Notes under the pieces: generated by a model
The model's input: the letters and a program-made list of their open reading frames with translations, nothing else
Told to the model about the DNA's origin: nothing
The model's database searches: none
Made by a program: the position numbers and the translations under genes
Assembly (NCBI GenBank): GCA_028716125.1
Contig: JAQUQK010000009.1
Location: 1-19,652, forward strand
Direction: 5' to 3'
DNA from: Thermoplasmatota archaeon
Lineage (GTDB): Archaea; Thermoplasmatota; JAQUQK01
DNA: 19,652 nt
Part shown: positions 8,045 through 16,027 of the stretch, in pieces
Layout: each line of letters begins with the position of its first letter
Numbering within the stretch: the first letter of the stretch is position 1

Positions 8045-9459
8045 TGGCAAAGGAATACAGGACAATAACCGACATCGTCGGCCCGCTGGTGTTTGTAGAG
8101 AAGACTGAACCAGTAGGATATGGCGAACTTGTGAACATCGCTCTGCCTGACGGAACTGTAAAGCGCGGCCAGGTGCTGGATTCCAGCAAGGACATGGTAG
8201 TCGTCCAGGTTTTCGAGGGAACGGCAAGCATCGACAGATCCTCCGGCGTCACTTTCCTTGGCGAAACCATAAAACTTCCAGTGTCAAAGGAAATGCTTGG
8301 CAGGATTTTCGACGGCTCGGGAACGCCGATAGACGGCGGGCCCCAGGTAATCCCGGAAAAACGCCTCGACATCACCGGCGCCGCAATCAATCCGTGGGCA
8401 AGGGAAAATCCTTCAGAACCGATAATAACCGGAATTTCCTCAATCGATGGCCTGCTGACTCTTGTCAAGGGCCAGAAGCTTCCGCTTTTCTCTGGCTCCG
8501 GCCTTCCGCACAACGAGATTGCGCTCCAGATTGCGCGCCAGGCAAAGGTCATTGGAAAGGGAGACGAATTCGCAGTCGTGTTCGCGGCGATGGGCATAAC
8601 CAACGAGGAAGCGCAATACTTCATACGCGACTTCGAGAGGACGGGGGCTCTCAAGCGCGCAGTCGTTTTCCTGAACCTTGCTGACGACCCTGCGGTTGAA
8701 AGGCTGATTACGCCGCGCCTTGCGCTGACGGCAGCAGAATACCTGGCATACGAGCAGGAAATGCAGGTCCTTGTCATACTCACGGACATGACGAACTACG
8801 CCGAGTCTTTGCGCGAAGTGGGCGCTGCACGCGAGGAAGTTCCGGGCCGCAGAGGTTATCCAGGCTACACATACACTGACCTCGCTTCCATATACGAACG
8901 CGCCGGAAAAATAAAGGGAAAGAAAGGCTCGATAACGCAGATTCCAATACTTTCGATTCCCGGCGACGACTGGACGCATCCCGTCGCGGATTTGACTGGA
9001 TACATCACCGAGGGCCAGATTGCTGTTTCAAGGGAACTTCACCGAAAGGGAATATATCCGCCGATAAATCCATTGCCTTCGCTTTCCAGATTGATGCGCC
9101 TTGGAATAGGTGCAGGAATGACGCGCGACGACCACCGCTCTGTTGAGCAGGGGCTGTACGCAGCATATGCCGAAGGCAGGGACCTTCGCGGCCTTGTGGC
9201 AATCGTCGGAAAGGACGCATTATCCGAAAGGGACAGAAAATTCCTTGATTTCGCAGACATCTTCGAGGACAAGTTCATACGCCAGGGAAAGGACGAGGAC
9301 CGCAGTTTTGAGAGCACGCTTGAGCTTGGCTGGGATTTGCTGGCCTATCTTCCGGAAGCGGCGCTTACTCGCATAGACAGGGCGACGCTTGAGAAATACC
9401 ATCCGGCTTACAGGAACAAGCCAAATGGCGCTGAACGCGGCATCAAAAAGCAGAGCTAA
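8041..9459 (+). CDS. atpB: A-type ATP synthase regulatory subunit B
   Basis: A 472-residue non-catalytic nucleotide-binding subunit that alternates with A in the head. Instead of a Walker A motif it carries the B-type sequence LPLFSGSGLPHNEIALQI. Other signatures are RRGYPGYTYTDLASIYERAG, GSITQIPILSIPGDDWTHPVADLTGYITEGQI and the C-terminal helical domain; no more than a subset of these is needed for the call. Two ATGs stand in tandem at 8041 and 8044; the first overlaps the atpA stop (ATGA). Length is normal. The final residues are basic and likely disordered. Confidence 0.98.
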   Translation: MMAKEYRTITDIVGPLVFVEKTEPVGYGELVNIALPDGTVKRGQVLDSSKDMVVVQVFEGTASIDRSSGVTFLGETIKLPVSKEMLGRIFDGSGTPIDGGPQVIPEKRLDITGAAINPWARENPSEPIITGISSIDGLLTLVKGQKLPLFSGSGLPHNEIALQIARQAKVIGKGDEFAVVFAAMGITNEEAQYFIRDFERTGALKRAVVFLNLADDPAVERLITPRLALTAAEYLAYEQEMQVLVILTDMTNYAESLREVGAAREEVPGRRGYPGYTYTDLASIYERAGKIKGKKGSITQIPILSIPGDDWTHPVADLTGYITEGQIAVSRELHRKGIYPPINPLPSLSRLMRLGIGAGMTRDDHRSVEQGLYAAYAEGRDLRGLVAIVGKDALSERDRKFLDFADIFEDKFIRQGKDEDRSFESTLELGWDLLAYLPEAALTRIDRATLEKYHPAYRNKPNGAERGIKKQS

Positions 9460-9460
9460 A

Positions 9461-9466
9461 AGGTGA
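9461..9466 (+). promoter_or_regulatory. Shine-Dalgarno site of atpD
   Basis: AGGTGA immediately follows the atpB stop and is three bases upstream of ATG 9470. It selects this frame over a spurious overlapping ORF that starts at 9463. Confidence 0.7.
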
Positions 9467-9469
9467 AAA

Positions 9470-10123
9470 ATGCCAAAGCAGGACGTCAAGCCAACCCGTA
9501 CGGAACTAATCGAGATGAAGCGCAAGATCGCGCTTTCGCAGCGCGGCTACAAGCTCCTCAAGATGAAGCGCGACGGCCTCATTATGGAATTTTTCAAGAC
9601 GCTTTCAAAGGCAAAGGACGTAAGGGCGAAGATGACGCAGGACTATGTCCTGGCCGAGGATCGCCTGGTTGTGGCAAAATGCGTCGAGGGTGAAGCGGTC
9701 GTGAATTCGGCGGCTTTTGCAATCGGCCACAATCCAAGCGTTACAATGGGAACAAAGAATGTCATGGGCGTCGTGGTTCCCACAAAAATCGAAAGCGAAA
9801 CCGCAAAGCGCCGCGTCGACCAGAAAGGCTACGGCGTCGTGGGAATGAGCGCCAGGATAAACGAGGCCGCAAACGCTTACGAACAGCTTGTCGAAGACAT
9901 TATTCTTGCCGCCGAACTCGAAACTACGCTAAAGCGCCTTGTGGACGAAATAGAGAAGACAAAGCGCAGGGTAAACGCGCTGGAATTCAAGGTAATGCCA
10001 GAGCTGCAGGAAAGCGAATCGTTCATCCGGCTGCGTCTCGAGGAAATGGAGCGCGAAAACGTCTTCAGGCTGAAAAAGATAAAGACGAAGGGGCAGAAAG
10101 CGCGAAAACGACCTGTCACATAA
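9470..10123 (+). CDS. atpD: A-type ATP synthase subunit D
   Basis: The 217-residue rotor shaft that turns inside the A3B3 head. It begins MPKQDVKPTRTELIEMKRKI, followed by SQRGYKLLKMKRDGL, the family's N-terminal helix. A second long helix near the C-terminus (LVDEIEKTKRRVNALEF) completes the antiparallel coiled coil. The C-terminal tail is very basic (KIKTKGQKARKRPVT). This is the last gene of the operon. No G subunit follows, and no strong terminator is visible before the next gene. Confidence 0.96.
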   Translation: MPKQDVKPTRTELIEMKRKIALSQRGYKLLKMKRDGLIMEFFKTLSKAKDVRAKMTQDYVLAEDRLVVAKCVEGEAVVNSAAFAIGHNPSVTMGTKNVMGVVVPTKIESETAKRRVDQKGYGVVGMSARINEAANAYEQLVEDIILAAELETTLKRLVDEIEKTKRRVNALEFKVMPELQESESFIRLRLEEMERENVFRLKKIKTKGQKARKRPVT

Positions 10124-10135
10124 CATACAATAACA

Positions 10136-10143
10136 CATATATT
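10136..10143 (+). promoter_or_regulatory. TATA-like box of the C25 lipoprotein gene
   Basis: CATATATT is centred about 31 nt before the ATG at 10171. With archaeal TATA-to-start spacing near 26 nt, the transcript would begin only a few bases before the ATG. No Shine-Dalgarno precedes that ATG, so the two observations agree with a leaderless or nearly leaderless mRNA. This separates the gene from the ATP synthase operon. Confidence 0.55.
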
Positions 10144-10170
10144 GCGCCAATTGTTCCACCGCTGGTTCAA

Positions 10171-12138
10171 ATGGCGGCAGGTGGAAGGGCATTTTCGGCG
10201 GTTGCGCTTGTTTCTTTGATGATTCTGGCATCATTTTCGGGCTGCCTTGAAGAGGTCTTCGGCGAAGGCGGAATTGAAGGCGTGCTGGGATTAACTGGTC
10301 AAAAAGCAATTGACGGCCAGGACAATTCAAAATCTTTGGCGCAATCCGGCAACACGGCGAGCCAGGCGAAGGCATCTAGCAATACAAATGCCAAGGGCAC
10401 GGCAAAAGCGCCAGCCGAGCAGCCAAAGGAGCTAGAAACGCTAGTATACAAACCCGGCTCGTATTCAGTATCCGCGCTTGACCTTCAGGGCAAAACCCGC
10501 ATAGTCCTTTCCGAAGCAGACTACGAATCGCTTCCGGTGCTTGCGCCGGCTTTCAAGAATCACGGCATTAACGCAAGCATTGCATGGAACAAGGGCGACG
10601 GCGTTGAAATCGCAGCAGAAGACGCATCGAAATTCTCGTCGCAGGCTGCAATCACTTTCTGGGAGGGAAAAGCGCAGAAAGCAATTGTAGTCGATTCATA
10701 CGAAAATGCGCTCCTAGCAGGTCCGCTCGCGGCAATTCTGGACGCACCAATACTTTACTATGGTTCGACTACAAACGAGGCGCTTTGGAGGACAGGCGCA
10801 AACGACTCGAGCGAGATAATTGCGGTTGGAAACGTGCCATATGCAGACAAGGTTCAAGTTTCATTGCAAAGCCAGGAGCAGGTGTGGGATTATACGATTA
10901 CGGCGGCGAAGGAAAATATGCTAGCTGTTGACTATGTGGTTTTAACGAATGCTCTTGACGATGAAACGTTGAACACCAAGAGCACGGAATCCGGCGTCAG
11001 CAATCCATACACGCCACATATGTCATGCATCGCATCGATGTATGCAGCAGCACACAATGCGTTGGTTGTTTGCACTCCTGCATTCGATCCAACCAATCTT
11101 TCATCGGCGTCGAAAGTGGATGCAAAACTAAAGTCAGCAATATCTAAAATGAACGATTCGGGATATGAGGTAAAATATCTCCTTATTGTGGGCGACTCGG
11201 TTTCAGTGCCATTCTTCTACAAGTGGCATCAGGCAACTGCCGATAGCGCAACTGGCTCTGGCAAGATTTTTGGCGCATCCGACAGGCCGTATGCCGACAT
11301 GGATGATAATCCATATACGTCGGAGATATGCTCCGGCAGGATTGTTGGCATAGACTTGCAGGACGTGAGCAAGACATTTGACCGGATAATAAACTACAAT
11401 GAATATACCAAAAGGGGGAGCCAGACCGCAGCCATGGTTCCAAGTCCTACCGGGGAATGGAAGGACAATTCTCTTGTGTATTCCGGCCCGGTAGGGGGCG
11501 TGCAAATGAATGGGCATACCTTTGAATTGATGTTAACCCAGACGTGGCTCTCGCAGGATTTCAACGTCGAGAATGGTGCGATTCAGGCAACGGGTACAGG
11601 ATATGCTTGGCCCACCCCAACAGGATTTTTACTTGCAGCCGAATTTGCGAAATGTAATTTCATATCGGCTGCGGTTGACCATGGTTCCCCTAGCTCCACT
11701 GAAGCCATTAACGCTGCAGACATTGTGGACATGGGGCCATCCGTGATATTTATGGCGTCGTGCATGGTCGGCGAGATAGACAACAATGTGAATGGGTCAG
11801 AGGACGAGTTCTACCTGGTACAAGGAAAGGACTGCTTCGTTTATGAGCTTCTAAAACATGGTGCTGTTGCATACATTGCTGGAACACGGTCGGTGGTCGG
11901 TACTCTAGCAGGCGCAGAGCTTGCTCTTTTGGCGCTTGATGGCAGCGTTGACTCTGCCTCGTCATACAATCTAAAATTCTGGGAAGAGCTTGCAAACGAC
12001 ATTACTGTGGGCGAGGCTTTCTTGAACGCGTCCAACTGGGCTTCAAATGGCGAGGAGTCCCACAATGTTTGGGTGTATACTCTATACGGCGACCCCGCCC
12101 TTAACCCGTACGAACCCTGCAACGAGGGTGCACAATAA
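10171..12138 (+). CDS. Secreted lipoprotein with gingipain-like (peptidase C25) domain
   Basis: A 655-residue exported protein. An N-terminal signal peptide ends in a lipobox, FSGC, with Cys25 as the likely lipidated residue. A Ser/Ala/Lys/Asn-rich linker follows to about residue 85. Residues 90-240 resemble a cell-wall-binding-repeat-2-type domain (YENALLAGPLAAILDAPILYY, then EIIAVGNV). The rest matches the C25 caspase-like fold: YLLIVGDSVSVPFFY, SDRPYADMDDNPY...GRIVGIDL, a candidate His504 in VDHGSPS, a candidate Cys531 in FMASCMVGE, then HGAVAYIAGTRSVVG and the terminal YTLYGDPALNPYEP. Likely a surface protease, possibly processing or degrading extracellular proteins; the substrate is unknown. 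Several Asn-X-Ser/Thr sequons fit a glycosylated exterior location. Domain calls are from remembered family patterns. Confidence 0.78.
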   Translation: MAAGGRAFSAVALVSLMILASFSGCLEEVFGEGGIEGVLGLTGQKAIDGQDNSKSLAQSGNTASQAKASSNTNAKGTAKAPAEQPKELETLVYKPGSYSVSALDLQGKTRIVLSEADYESLPVLAPAFKNHGINASIAWNKGDGVEIAAEDASKFSSQAAITFWEGKAQKAIVVDSYENALLAGPLAAILDAPILYYGSTTNEALWRTGANDSSEIIAVGNVPYADKVQVSLQSQEQVWDYTITAAKENMLAVDYVVLTNALDDETLNTKSTESGVSNPYTPHMSCIASMYAAAHNALVVCTPAFDPTNLSSASKVDAKLKSAISKMNDSGYEVKYLLIVGDSVSVPFFYKWHQATADSATGSGKIFGASDRPYADMDDNPYTSEICSGRIVGIDLQDVSKTFDRIINYNEYTKRGSQTAAMVPSPTGEWKDNSLVYSGPVGGVQMNGHTFELMLTQTWLSQDFNVENGAIQATGTGYAWPTPTGFLLAAEFAKCNFISAAVDHGSPSSTEAINAADIVDMGPSVIFMASCMVGEIDNNVNGSEDEFYLVQGKDCFVYELLKHGAVAYIAGTRSVVGTLAGAELALLALDGSVDSASSYNLKFWEELANDITVGEAFLNASNWASNGEESHNVWVYTLYGDPALNPYEPCNEGAQ

Positions 12139-12687
12139 TCAAACCCTTGCCGCTTCCAGCAAATCGTTCACAATCATGAGCGCCATGCAGAGAAGCGCCC
12201 ATTTTACAAGTTTTTTGGGATGCGGCCTTTTTACTGCGACGTAAAATCCAAGCACCCCCGCCAAGACTATTGACGTATATCCAAAAGAATACTGCGCGAA
12301 TTCAAGCGCGGAAATAGTAAAATCATCCACAATCGACCGCATGAAACTCCACTCAAAGCCCTCGCCGAAAACGGCGACTACAGACGGAATCGCAAACAAG
12401 TATCCGCCGAATATTGCAATCAGCAGTTCGGGCTGGTGGCATAATGAGAATTCCAGAAAATGAATCCAATAAGGGCTGTGGAAGTCAATTCCAACGAGTT
12501 TCAAGTATGGTGCAGGCGTGAGCCAGTAGCGGATAATTTCTGTGGTTTCGGCACCGACGCAATTAGGAACTACGAAACCCAAAATAACACCGGCGGCAAA
12601 AACGCATAGTGAGGCAAGGAGGTATTTCCAATATTTTCCGTACGTACAAATCTGGAGAAAATCCATTTTTTGCCTATCTATCACCAT
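12139..12687 (-). CDS. Small polytopic membrane protein, SpoIIM/DUF95-like
   Basis: A 182-residue integral membrane protein with about four hydrophobic segments: YLLASLCVFAAGVILGFVVP, ELLIAIFGGYLFAIPSVVAVFG, TSIVLAGVLGFYVAV and WALLCMALMIVNDLLEA. The arrangement, with a Gly-rich GGYLFAIP segment followed by FGEGFEWSFM, resembles the stage II sporulation M (DUF95) family, common in archaea and of unclear function. This is a moderate-confidence resemblance. An alternative start at 12666 (MDFLQICTYG) would remove seven residues. The gene converges on the C25 lipoprotein gene with no base between the two stop codons. Its upstream CTATAAAAAC box is placed for a leaderless transcript. Confidence 0.5.
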   Translation of the reverse strand: MVIDRQKMDFLQICTYGKYWKYLLASLCVFAAGVILGFVVPNCVGAETTEIIRYWLTPAPYLKLVGIDFHSPYWIHFLEFSLCHQPELLIAIFGGYLFAIPSVVAVFGEGFEWSFMRSIVDDFTISALEFAQYSFGYTSIVLAGVLGFYVAVKRPHPKKLVKWALLCMALMIVNDLLEAARV

Positions 12688-12768
12688 GTGAAATACAGTA
12701 TCCCCGATTCGTTTTTATAGGGATTGTTCATACTAGCCCTGCCTTACGGAGGGCAATGAGGTGGATAT
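12688..12768. promoter_or_regulatory. Divergent promoter region with one shared AT box
   Basis: This 81-bp gap between divergent genes has a single AT-rich box at 12712-12721. Read on the minus strand it is CTATAAAAAC, about 29 nt from the 12687 start, which suits a leaderless message. Read on the plus strand it is GTTTTTATAG, which would give a leader of about 26 nt. That leader contains the strong Shine-Dalgarno GAGGTGG at 12758-12764, five bases before ATG 12769. Confidence 0.55.
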
Positions 12769-14079
12769 ATGAAGAGCATTCTTATCAAGACCACAATTCC
12801 AGGACCGAAATCGAAAGCAATCGAGGCCAGGCGCGACCAGTGCGTTGCAAAGGCGCTAGGCGGCTCGCTTCTTCCGTGCCATATCGCAAAGGGAAGCGGG
12901 GCGATTGTAACCGACGTTGACGGCAACAGGTTCATAGACCTGACAGGCGGATGGGGATGCCTCGCAGTGGGCCACTCGCACCCGAAGGTGACAAAGGCGG
13001 TAAAGGCGCAGGCTGGAAAATACCTGCACACCGACTTCACTGCCGTTCCATATGAATCCTATATCGAGGTTTGCGAAGGGCTCGCAAAGGTTTCGCCGGG
13101 CAAGACGCCCAAGAGCGCCGCTTTGTTCAACTCCGGCGCGGAAGCCGTGGAAAACGCGGTCAAGATTTCAAGAGGATACACCGGAAGGTCGGGCATAGTC
13201 GTTTTCGAGAATGCGTTCCATGGAAGAACGCTGCTCGCAATGACGATGACCCACAAGGCAATGCCTTACAAGTACAAGTTCGGGCCGTTCGCATCAGACA
13301 TATTCAGGCTTCCATTCCCGACGCCGTACAGGCCGACGATAAAGGTCGAGGAAATAGAGCGTGTGCTTTCCAACATGATAAACCCGGAATATCTCGCGGC
13401 GATCGTAGTTGAGCCGATACAGGGCGAAGGCGGATTCAACGTCCCGTCGGAAGGATTCTTCGAGGAGCTTCGCAGAATCTGCGACAAGTACGGCATAATG
13501 CTTGTCGTCGACGAAGTTCAAAGCGGAGTTGGGCGCACAGGAAAATTCTTCGCAATAGAGAACTGGAACATCGAGCCGGACCTGATATGCGTCGGAAAAT
13601 CCATTGCCGCAGGACTCCCGCTTTCCGCAGTGGTGGGAAAGAAGAAAATAATGGACGCACTGCCCGAAGGCGCGATTGGCGGAACATACGTGGGCAACCC
13701 GCTCGCATGTGTCGCCTCGGCCGAGCTATTCAAAATATTCAATGAAGAGCACCTGCTGGAAAAGTCGCTTGCCATCGGCAAGAAGCTGCGCGCCAGGTTC
13801 GAGAAATTCAAGGAAAAATACCCGATAGTTGGCGACGTGCGCGGCATTGGCGCGATGCAGGCAATAGAATTCGTAACGGACAGGCAAACTAAGGACTACG
13901 CCAGCGCGGAAACAAAGCAGATAGTCCACGACTGCCTTGAAAATGGCGTCATAGTCGCATCTGCAGGAATAAACAAGAACGTCATCCGAATGCTCGTTAC
14001 GCTGGAGATAACTGACGCGCAACTAAGCGAAGCATTGGACGTCATGGAAAACGCAATCGCAAAAGCCTGCAAGAAATAA
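12769..14079 (+). CDS. Class III PLP-dependent aminotransferase or amino-acid racemase (GabT-like)
   Basis: A 436-residue fold-type I PLP enzyme of the GABA/acetylornithine aminotransferase class. Signatures: GNRFIDLTGGWGCLAVGHSHP near the N-terminus, FNSGAEAVENAVKI for phosphate binding, FENAFHGRTLLAMTMT, VVEPIQGEGGFNVP, the cofactor aspartate in VVDEVQSGVGRTGKFFA, and the Schiff-base lysine Lys277 in CVGKSIAAGLPL. A threonine, GGTYVGNPL, completes the site. The N-terminal IPGPKSKAIEA resembles the archaeal branch that includes amino-acid racemases of Thermococcales as well as GabT-type aminotransferases, so the substrate and even the reaction type are open. No biosynthetic neighbours help. 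The start has an excellent GAGGTGG ribosome site. Confidence 0.9.
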   Translation: MKSILIKTTIPGPKSKAIEARRDQCVAKALGGSLLPCHIAKGSGAIVTDVDGNRFIDLTGGWGCLAVGHSHPKVTKAVKAQAGKYLHTDFTAVPYESYIEVCEGLAKVSPGKTPKSAALFNSGAEAVENAVKISRGYTGRSGIVVFENAFHGRTLLAMTMTHKAMPYKYKFGPFASDIFRLPFPTPYRPTIKVEEIERVLSNMINPEYLAAIVVEPIQGEGGFNVPSEGFFEELRRICDKYGIMLVVDEVQSGVGRTGKFFAIENWNIEPDLICVGKSIAAGLPLSAVVGKKKIMDALPEGAIGGTYVGNPLACVASAELFKIFNEEHLLEKSLAIGKKLRARFEKFKEKYPIVGDVRGIGAMQAIEFVTDRQTKDYASAETKQIVHDCLENGVIVASAGINKNVIRMLVTLEITDAQLSEALDVMENAIAKACKK

Positions 14080-14093
14080 AAAACAAGAAAAAA
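14078..14093 (-). terminator. T-rich terminator of the UPF0179 gene
   Basis: On the minus strand, 12 nt after the UPF0179 stop, there are two T6 runs separated by four bases. This is typical of archaeal intrinsic termination. On the plus strand the same stretch is A-rich and would not terminate the aminotransferase transcript. Confidence 0.55.
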
Positions 14094-14105
14094 TTCACGG
14101 CAGCA

Positions 14106-14528
14106 TTACTGCAGCATTGCCTTTTTCAATTTCTTTCCTTCCTTGCATTCTGCGATCTCGCCCACTTTTACGACTGTGTATTGCTTTCCTTCCTCAAGCC
14201 CCATCGGGCGGCAGATTGTGTAGTTGGCGCACTCGGCCTTCTTGCACTGCTGGGGTGCAAATGTGACTGCGCTTCCGCTTGATTGCTTTTCGTCAATCGC
14301 GGCATCAATTGGGATCTTCTCGACTTCAACCGCCTGGACCCCGATGTAATGAACGGGGCAGGGGTGTTTTGCGTCCCTCACCGCCTTGATTACGTATTTT
14401 CCCGGCGCCAGGTTGAAGCAAACCCCGTTGAGCTTGCATTTCTGGCACTGTTCGGACTGTGAGATTCCCACGAAAAAGAACTCGAAGCCTTCCTTTGCGT
14501 TGCATTCGCCGATAAGAGTGACTGCCAT
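14106..14528 (-). CDS. UPF0179 family protein
   Basis: A 140-residue cysteine-rich protein of the archaeal UPF0179 family, function unknown. Family traits seen: the start MAVTLIGECNAKEGFEFFF, CxxCKLNGVCFNLAPGKYVIKAVRD, HPCPVHYIGVQAVEVE, and a C-terminal set CKKAECANYTICRPMGLEEG. The three-cysteine clusters (C-x2-C-x5-C and C-x4-C-x5-C) suggest metal or Fe-S binding, which is inference. The ATG at 14528 is preferred over 14543 because family members begin close to the TLIG motif. No Shine-Dalgarno is seen, and a TATA-like AACTTAAAAC about 33 nt upstream fits a near-leaderless message. It is divergent from UPF0282 and convergent with the PLP-enzyme gene. Confidence 0.88.
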   Translation of the reverse strand: MAVTLIGECNAKEGFEFFFVGISQSEQCQKCKLNGVCFNLAPGKYVIKAVRDAKHPCPVHYIGVQAVEVEKIPIDAAIDEKQSSGSAVTFAPQQCKKAECANYTICRPMGLEEGKQYTVVKVGEIAECKEGKKLKKAMLQ

Positions 14529-14602
14529 TGGTATCAAAAGCATTATCGGGAAAGCAGTTTTAAGTTTTGGCCATCAATACGTACAAGGCAGGATGAGACG
14601 AA
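14529..14602. promoter_or_regulatory. Divergent promoter region UPF0179 / UPF0282
   Basis: A single AT box, GTTTTAAGTTTTGG at 14556-14569, is positioned to serve both directions. On the minus strand it places a start a few bases before the UPF0179 ATG. On the plus strand it gives a leader of about 15 nt carrying AGGATGAG (14590-14597), five bases before the UPF0282 ATG at 14603. Confidence 0.45.
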
Positions 14603-15493
14603 ATGAAGGTAAAACCGCTGTTTTCCGATTCGCTCGGTGTGCGCTCAATGGCAACTTATGTGGAAACGCCGGGCTGCAAGATTTTGATAGACCCAAGCGC
14701 TGCCCTTGGCCCGGTAAGATACGGCCTGCCGCCTTCTCCAGAGGAATTCGAAGCCCTCCAAAATGCAAAGCAGGAAATCCACAAGATTGCAAAGGAATGC
14801 GACGTTCTTACAATATCCCACTACCACTACGACCATTACGACCCGACTGAAAATTTCTATGCAGGAAAAACAGTTTACGCAAAAGACATACGCGCCAGCA
14901 TCAACAAGAGCCAGGCGCATCGCGGAAAAGATTTCGAATTATTGGTAAAGGAAAAATGCAACCTAATTTACAGCGACGGCAGGGAATTCCAGCACGGGAA
15001 AACCAAAATAAAATTCTCAATGCCGACTCCGCACGGCCCGGCTGGAATTGTTCTTGGATATGTCCTGATGACTATAATCGAATCCGGCGGTAAAAAAGTC
15101 CTGCACGCAAGCGATGCGCAGGGCCCCGTGGTCGCAGAAGCGGCGGAGTACATCATCAAGGAAAACCCTGATGTTCTCATAATAGACGGCCCGCCTACGC
15201 TTTTCCTCGGATGGAAATTCTCAATGAAGAATCTGGAAGACGCGCAGGACAACATGCTTCGCATAATAAAGGAAACAAGCGCTGAAATAATTCTCGATCA
15301 CCATCTTTTGCGCGACCTGAAATACAAGGAAAGATTTGCTAAAGTCTACGCAACCGGGCGCCCGAAAACCTTTGCGGAATATGCAGGGAAGGAAAACACG
15401 ATGCTCGAAGCTCACCGAAAAGAACTTTGGGCAAAAATCCAGAACAGGGACGAGATGCTGGAAAAGATGCGCACTGCGGCGGGCGAAGAATGA
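14603..15493 (+). CDS. UPF0282 metallo-beta-lactamase-fold hydrolase
   Basis: A 296-residue protein of the UPF0282 family of archaeal metal-dependent hydrolases. The N-terminus LFSDSLGVRSMATYVETPG and ILIDPSAALGPVRYGLPPSP are near-diagnostic for the family. The metal motif HYHYDH occupies residues 73-78, followed downstream by TPHGPAG, HASDAQGP and DHHLLRD, further likely metal ligands. The substrate is unknown; the beta-lactamase fold suggests phosphodiester or ester hydrolysis. It is preceded by a good Shine-Dalgarno. It ends in an ATGA overlap with the macro-domain gene, so the two are probably made together. Confidence 0.92.
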   Translation: MKVKPLFSDSLGVRSMATYVETPGCKILIDPSAALGPVRYGLPPSPEEFEALQNAKQEIHKIAKECDVLTISHYHYDHYDPTENFYAGKTVYAKDIRASINKSQAHRGKDFELLVKEKCNLIYSDGREFQHGKTKIKFSMPTPHGPAGIVLGYVLMTIIESGGKKVLHASDAQGPVVAEAAEYIIKENPDVLIIDGPPTLFLGWKFSMKNLEDAQDNMLRIIKETSAEIILDHHLLRDLKYKERFAKVYATGRPKTFAEYAGKENTMLEAHRKELWAKIQNRDEMLEKMRTAAGEE

Positions 15494-15990
15494 TATCCGT
15501 AATTCTTGGCGACATAGCAAAAATCGAATGCGACGCGATTGTGAATCCTGCAAATTCCCACGGCACAATGGGCGGAGGAGTTGCGCTTGCGATAAAGCGG
15601 GCAGGGGGTCAAATAATAGAAGATGAATCCGTGGCGCTTGCGCCCACTCCAGTCGGCTTTGCAGTTGCAACCACCGCCGGAAAACTTCCCTGCGGAATGG
15701 TGATTCACGCACCGACAATGACAGAGCCTGTGGAACGCATTGGAATAGACAACGTCGTGGCAGCCACCCGCGCCGCGCTCGAATGCGCCCTTGACAACGG
15801 TGCAATGACAGTCGCGTTTCCAGGAATGGGAACGGGGGTTGGAAGAGTTGCGCCAAGCGATGCCGCAGAGGCGATGATTTGCGAGATTTTGAAATTTGAA
15901 AAATTGGTTGAACGAATTTTGCTGGTTGCGCGTGACGAAGAATTGTATGAAGCATTCCGCGATTGTCTGGAAAGACATTTAAAAACTTAA
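15490..15990 (+). CDS. Macro-domain (ADP-ribose-binding) protein
   Basis: A 166-residue stand-alone macro domain. The start MISVILGDIAKIECDAIVNPAN gives the GDI adenine-site aspartate (Asp8) and the NPAN motif. GGGVALAIKRAGG (from residue 28) forms the first binding loop and FPGMGTGVGRV the phosphate loop. Macro domains bind ADP-ribose and related nucleotides, and many remove ADP-ribose from proteins, nucleic acids or O-acetyl-ADP-ribose. The MacroD-type catalytic Asp after GGGV is not present (Ala instead), as in Af1521-like members, so the activity cannot be assigned. The ATG at 15490 lies in the stop of the UPF0282 gene. An earlier in-frame ATG at 15427 lies inside that gene and is unlikely. 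Confidence 0.92.
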   Translation: MISVILGDIAKIECDAIVNPANSHGTMGGGVALAIKRAGGQIIEDESVALAPTPVGFAVATTAGKLPCGMVIHAPTMTEPVERIGIDNVVAATRAALECALDNGAMTVAFPGMGTGVGRVAPSDAAEAMICEILKFEKLVERILLVARDEELYEAFRDCLERHLKT

Positions 15991-16027
15991 GAGATGCGGG
16001 GAATATCTGAAGATGGCGAAAAATAAT

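Noticed and set aside
7848..8789. 313-codon minus-strand frame over the atpA/atpB junction
   Set aside because: It is complementary to two highly conserved coding regions, Ser/Arg-rich and without a family pattern.
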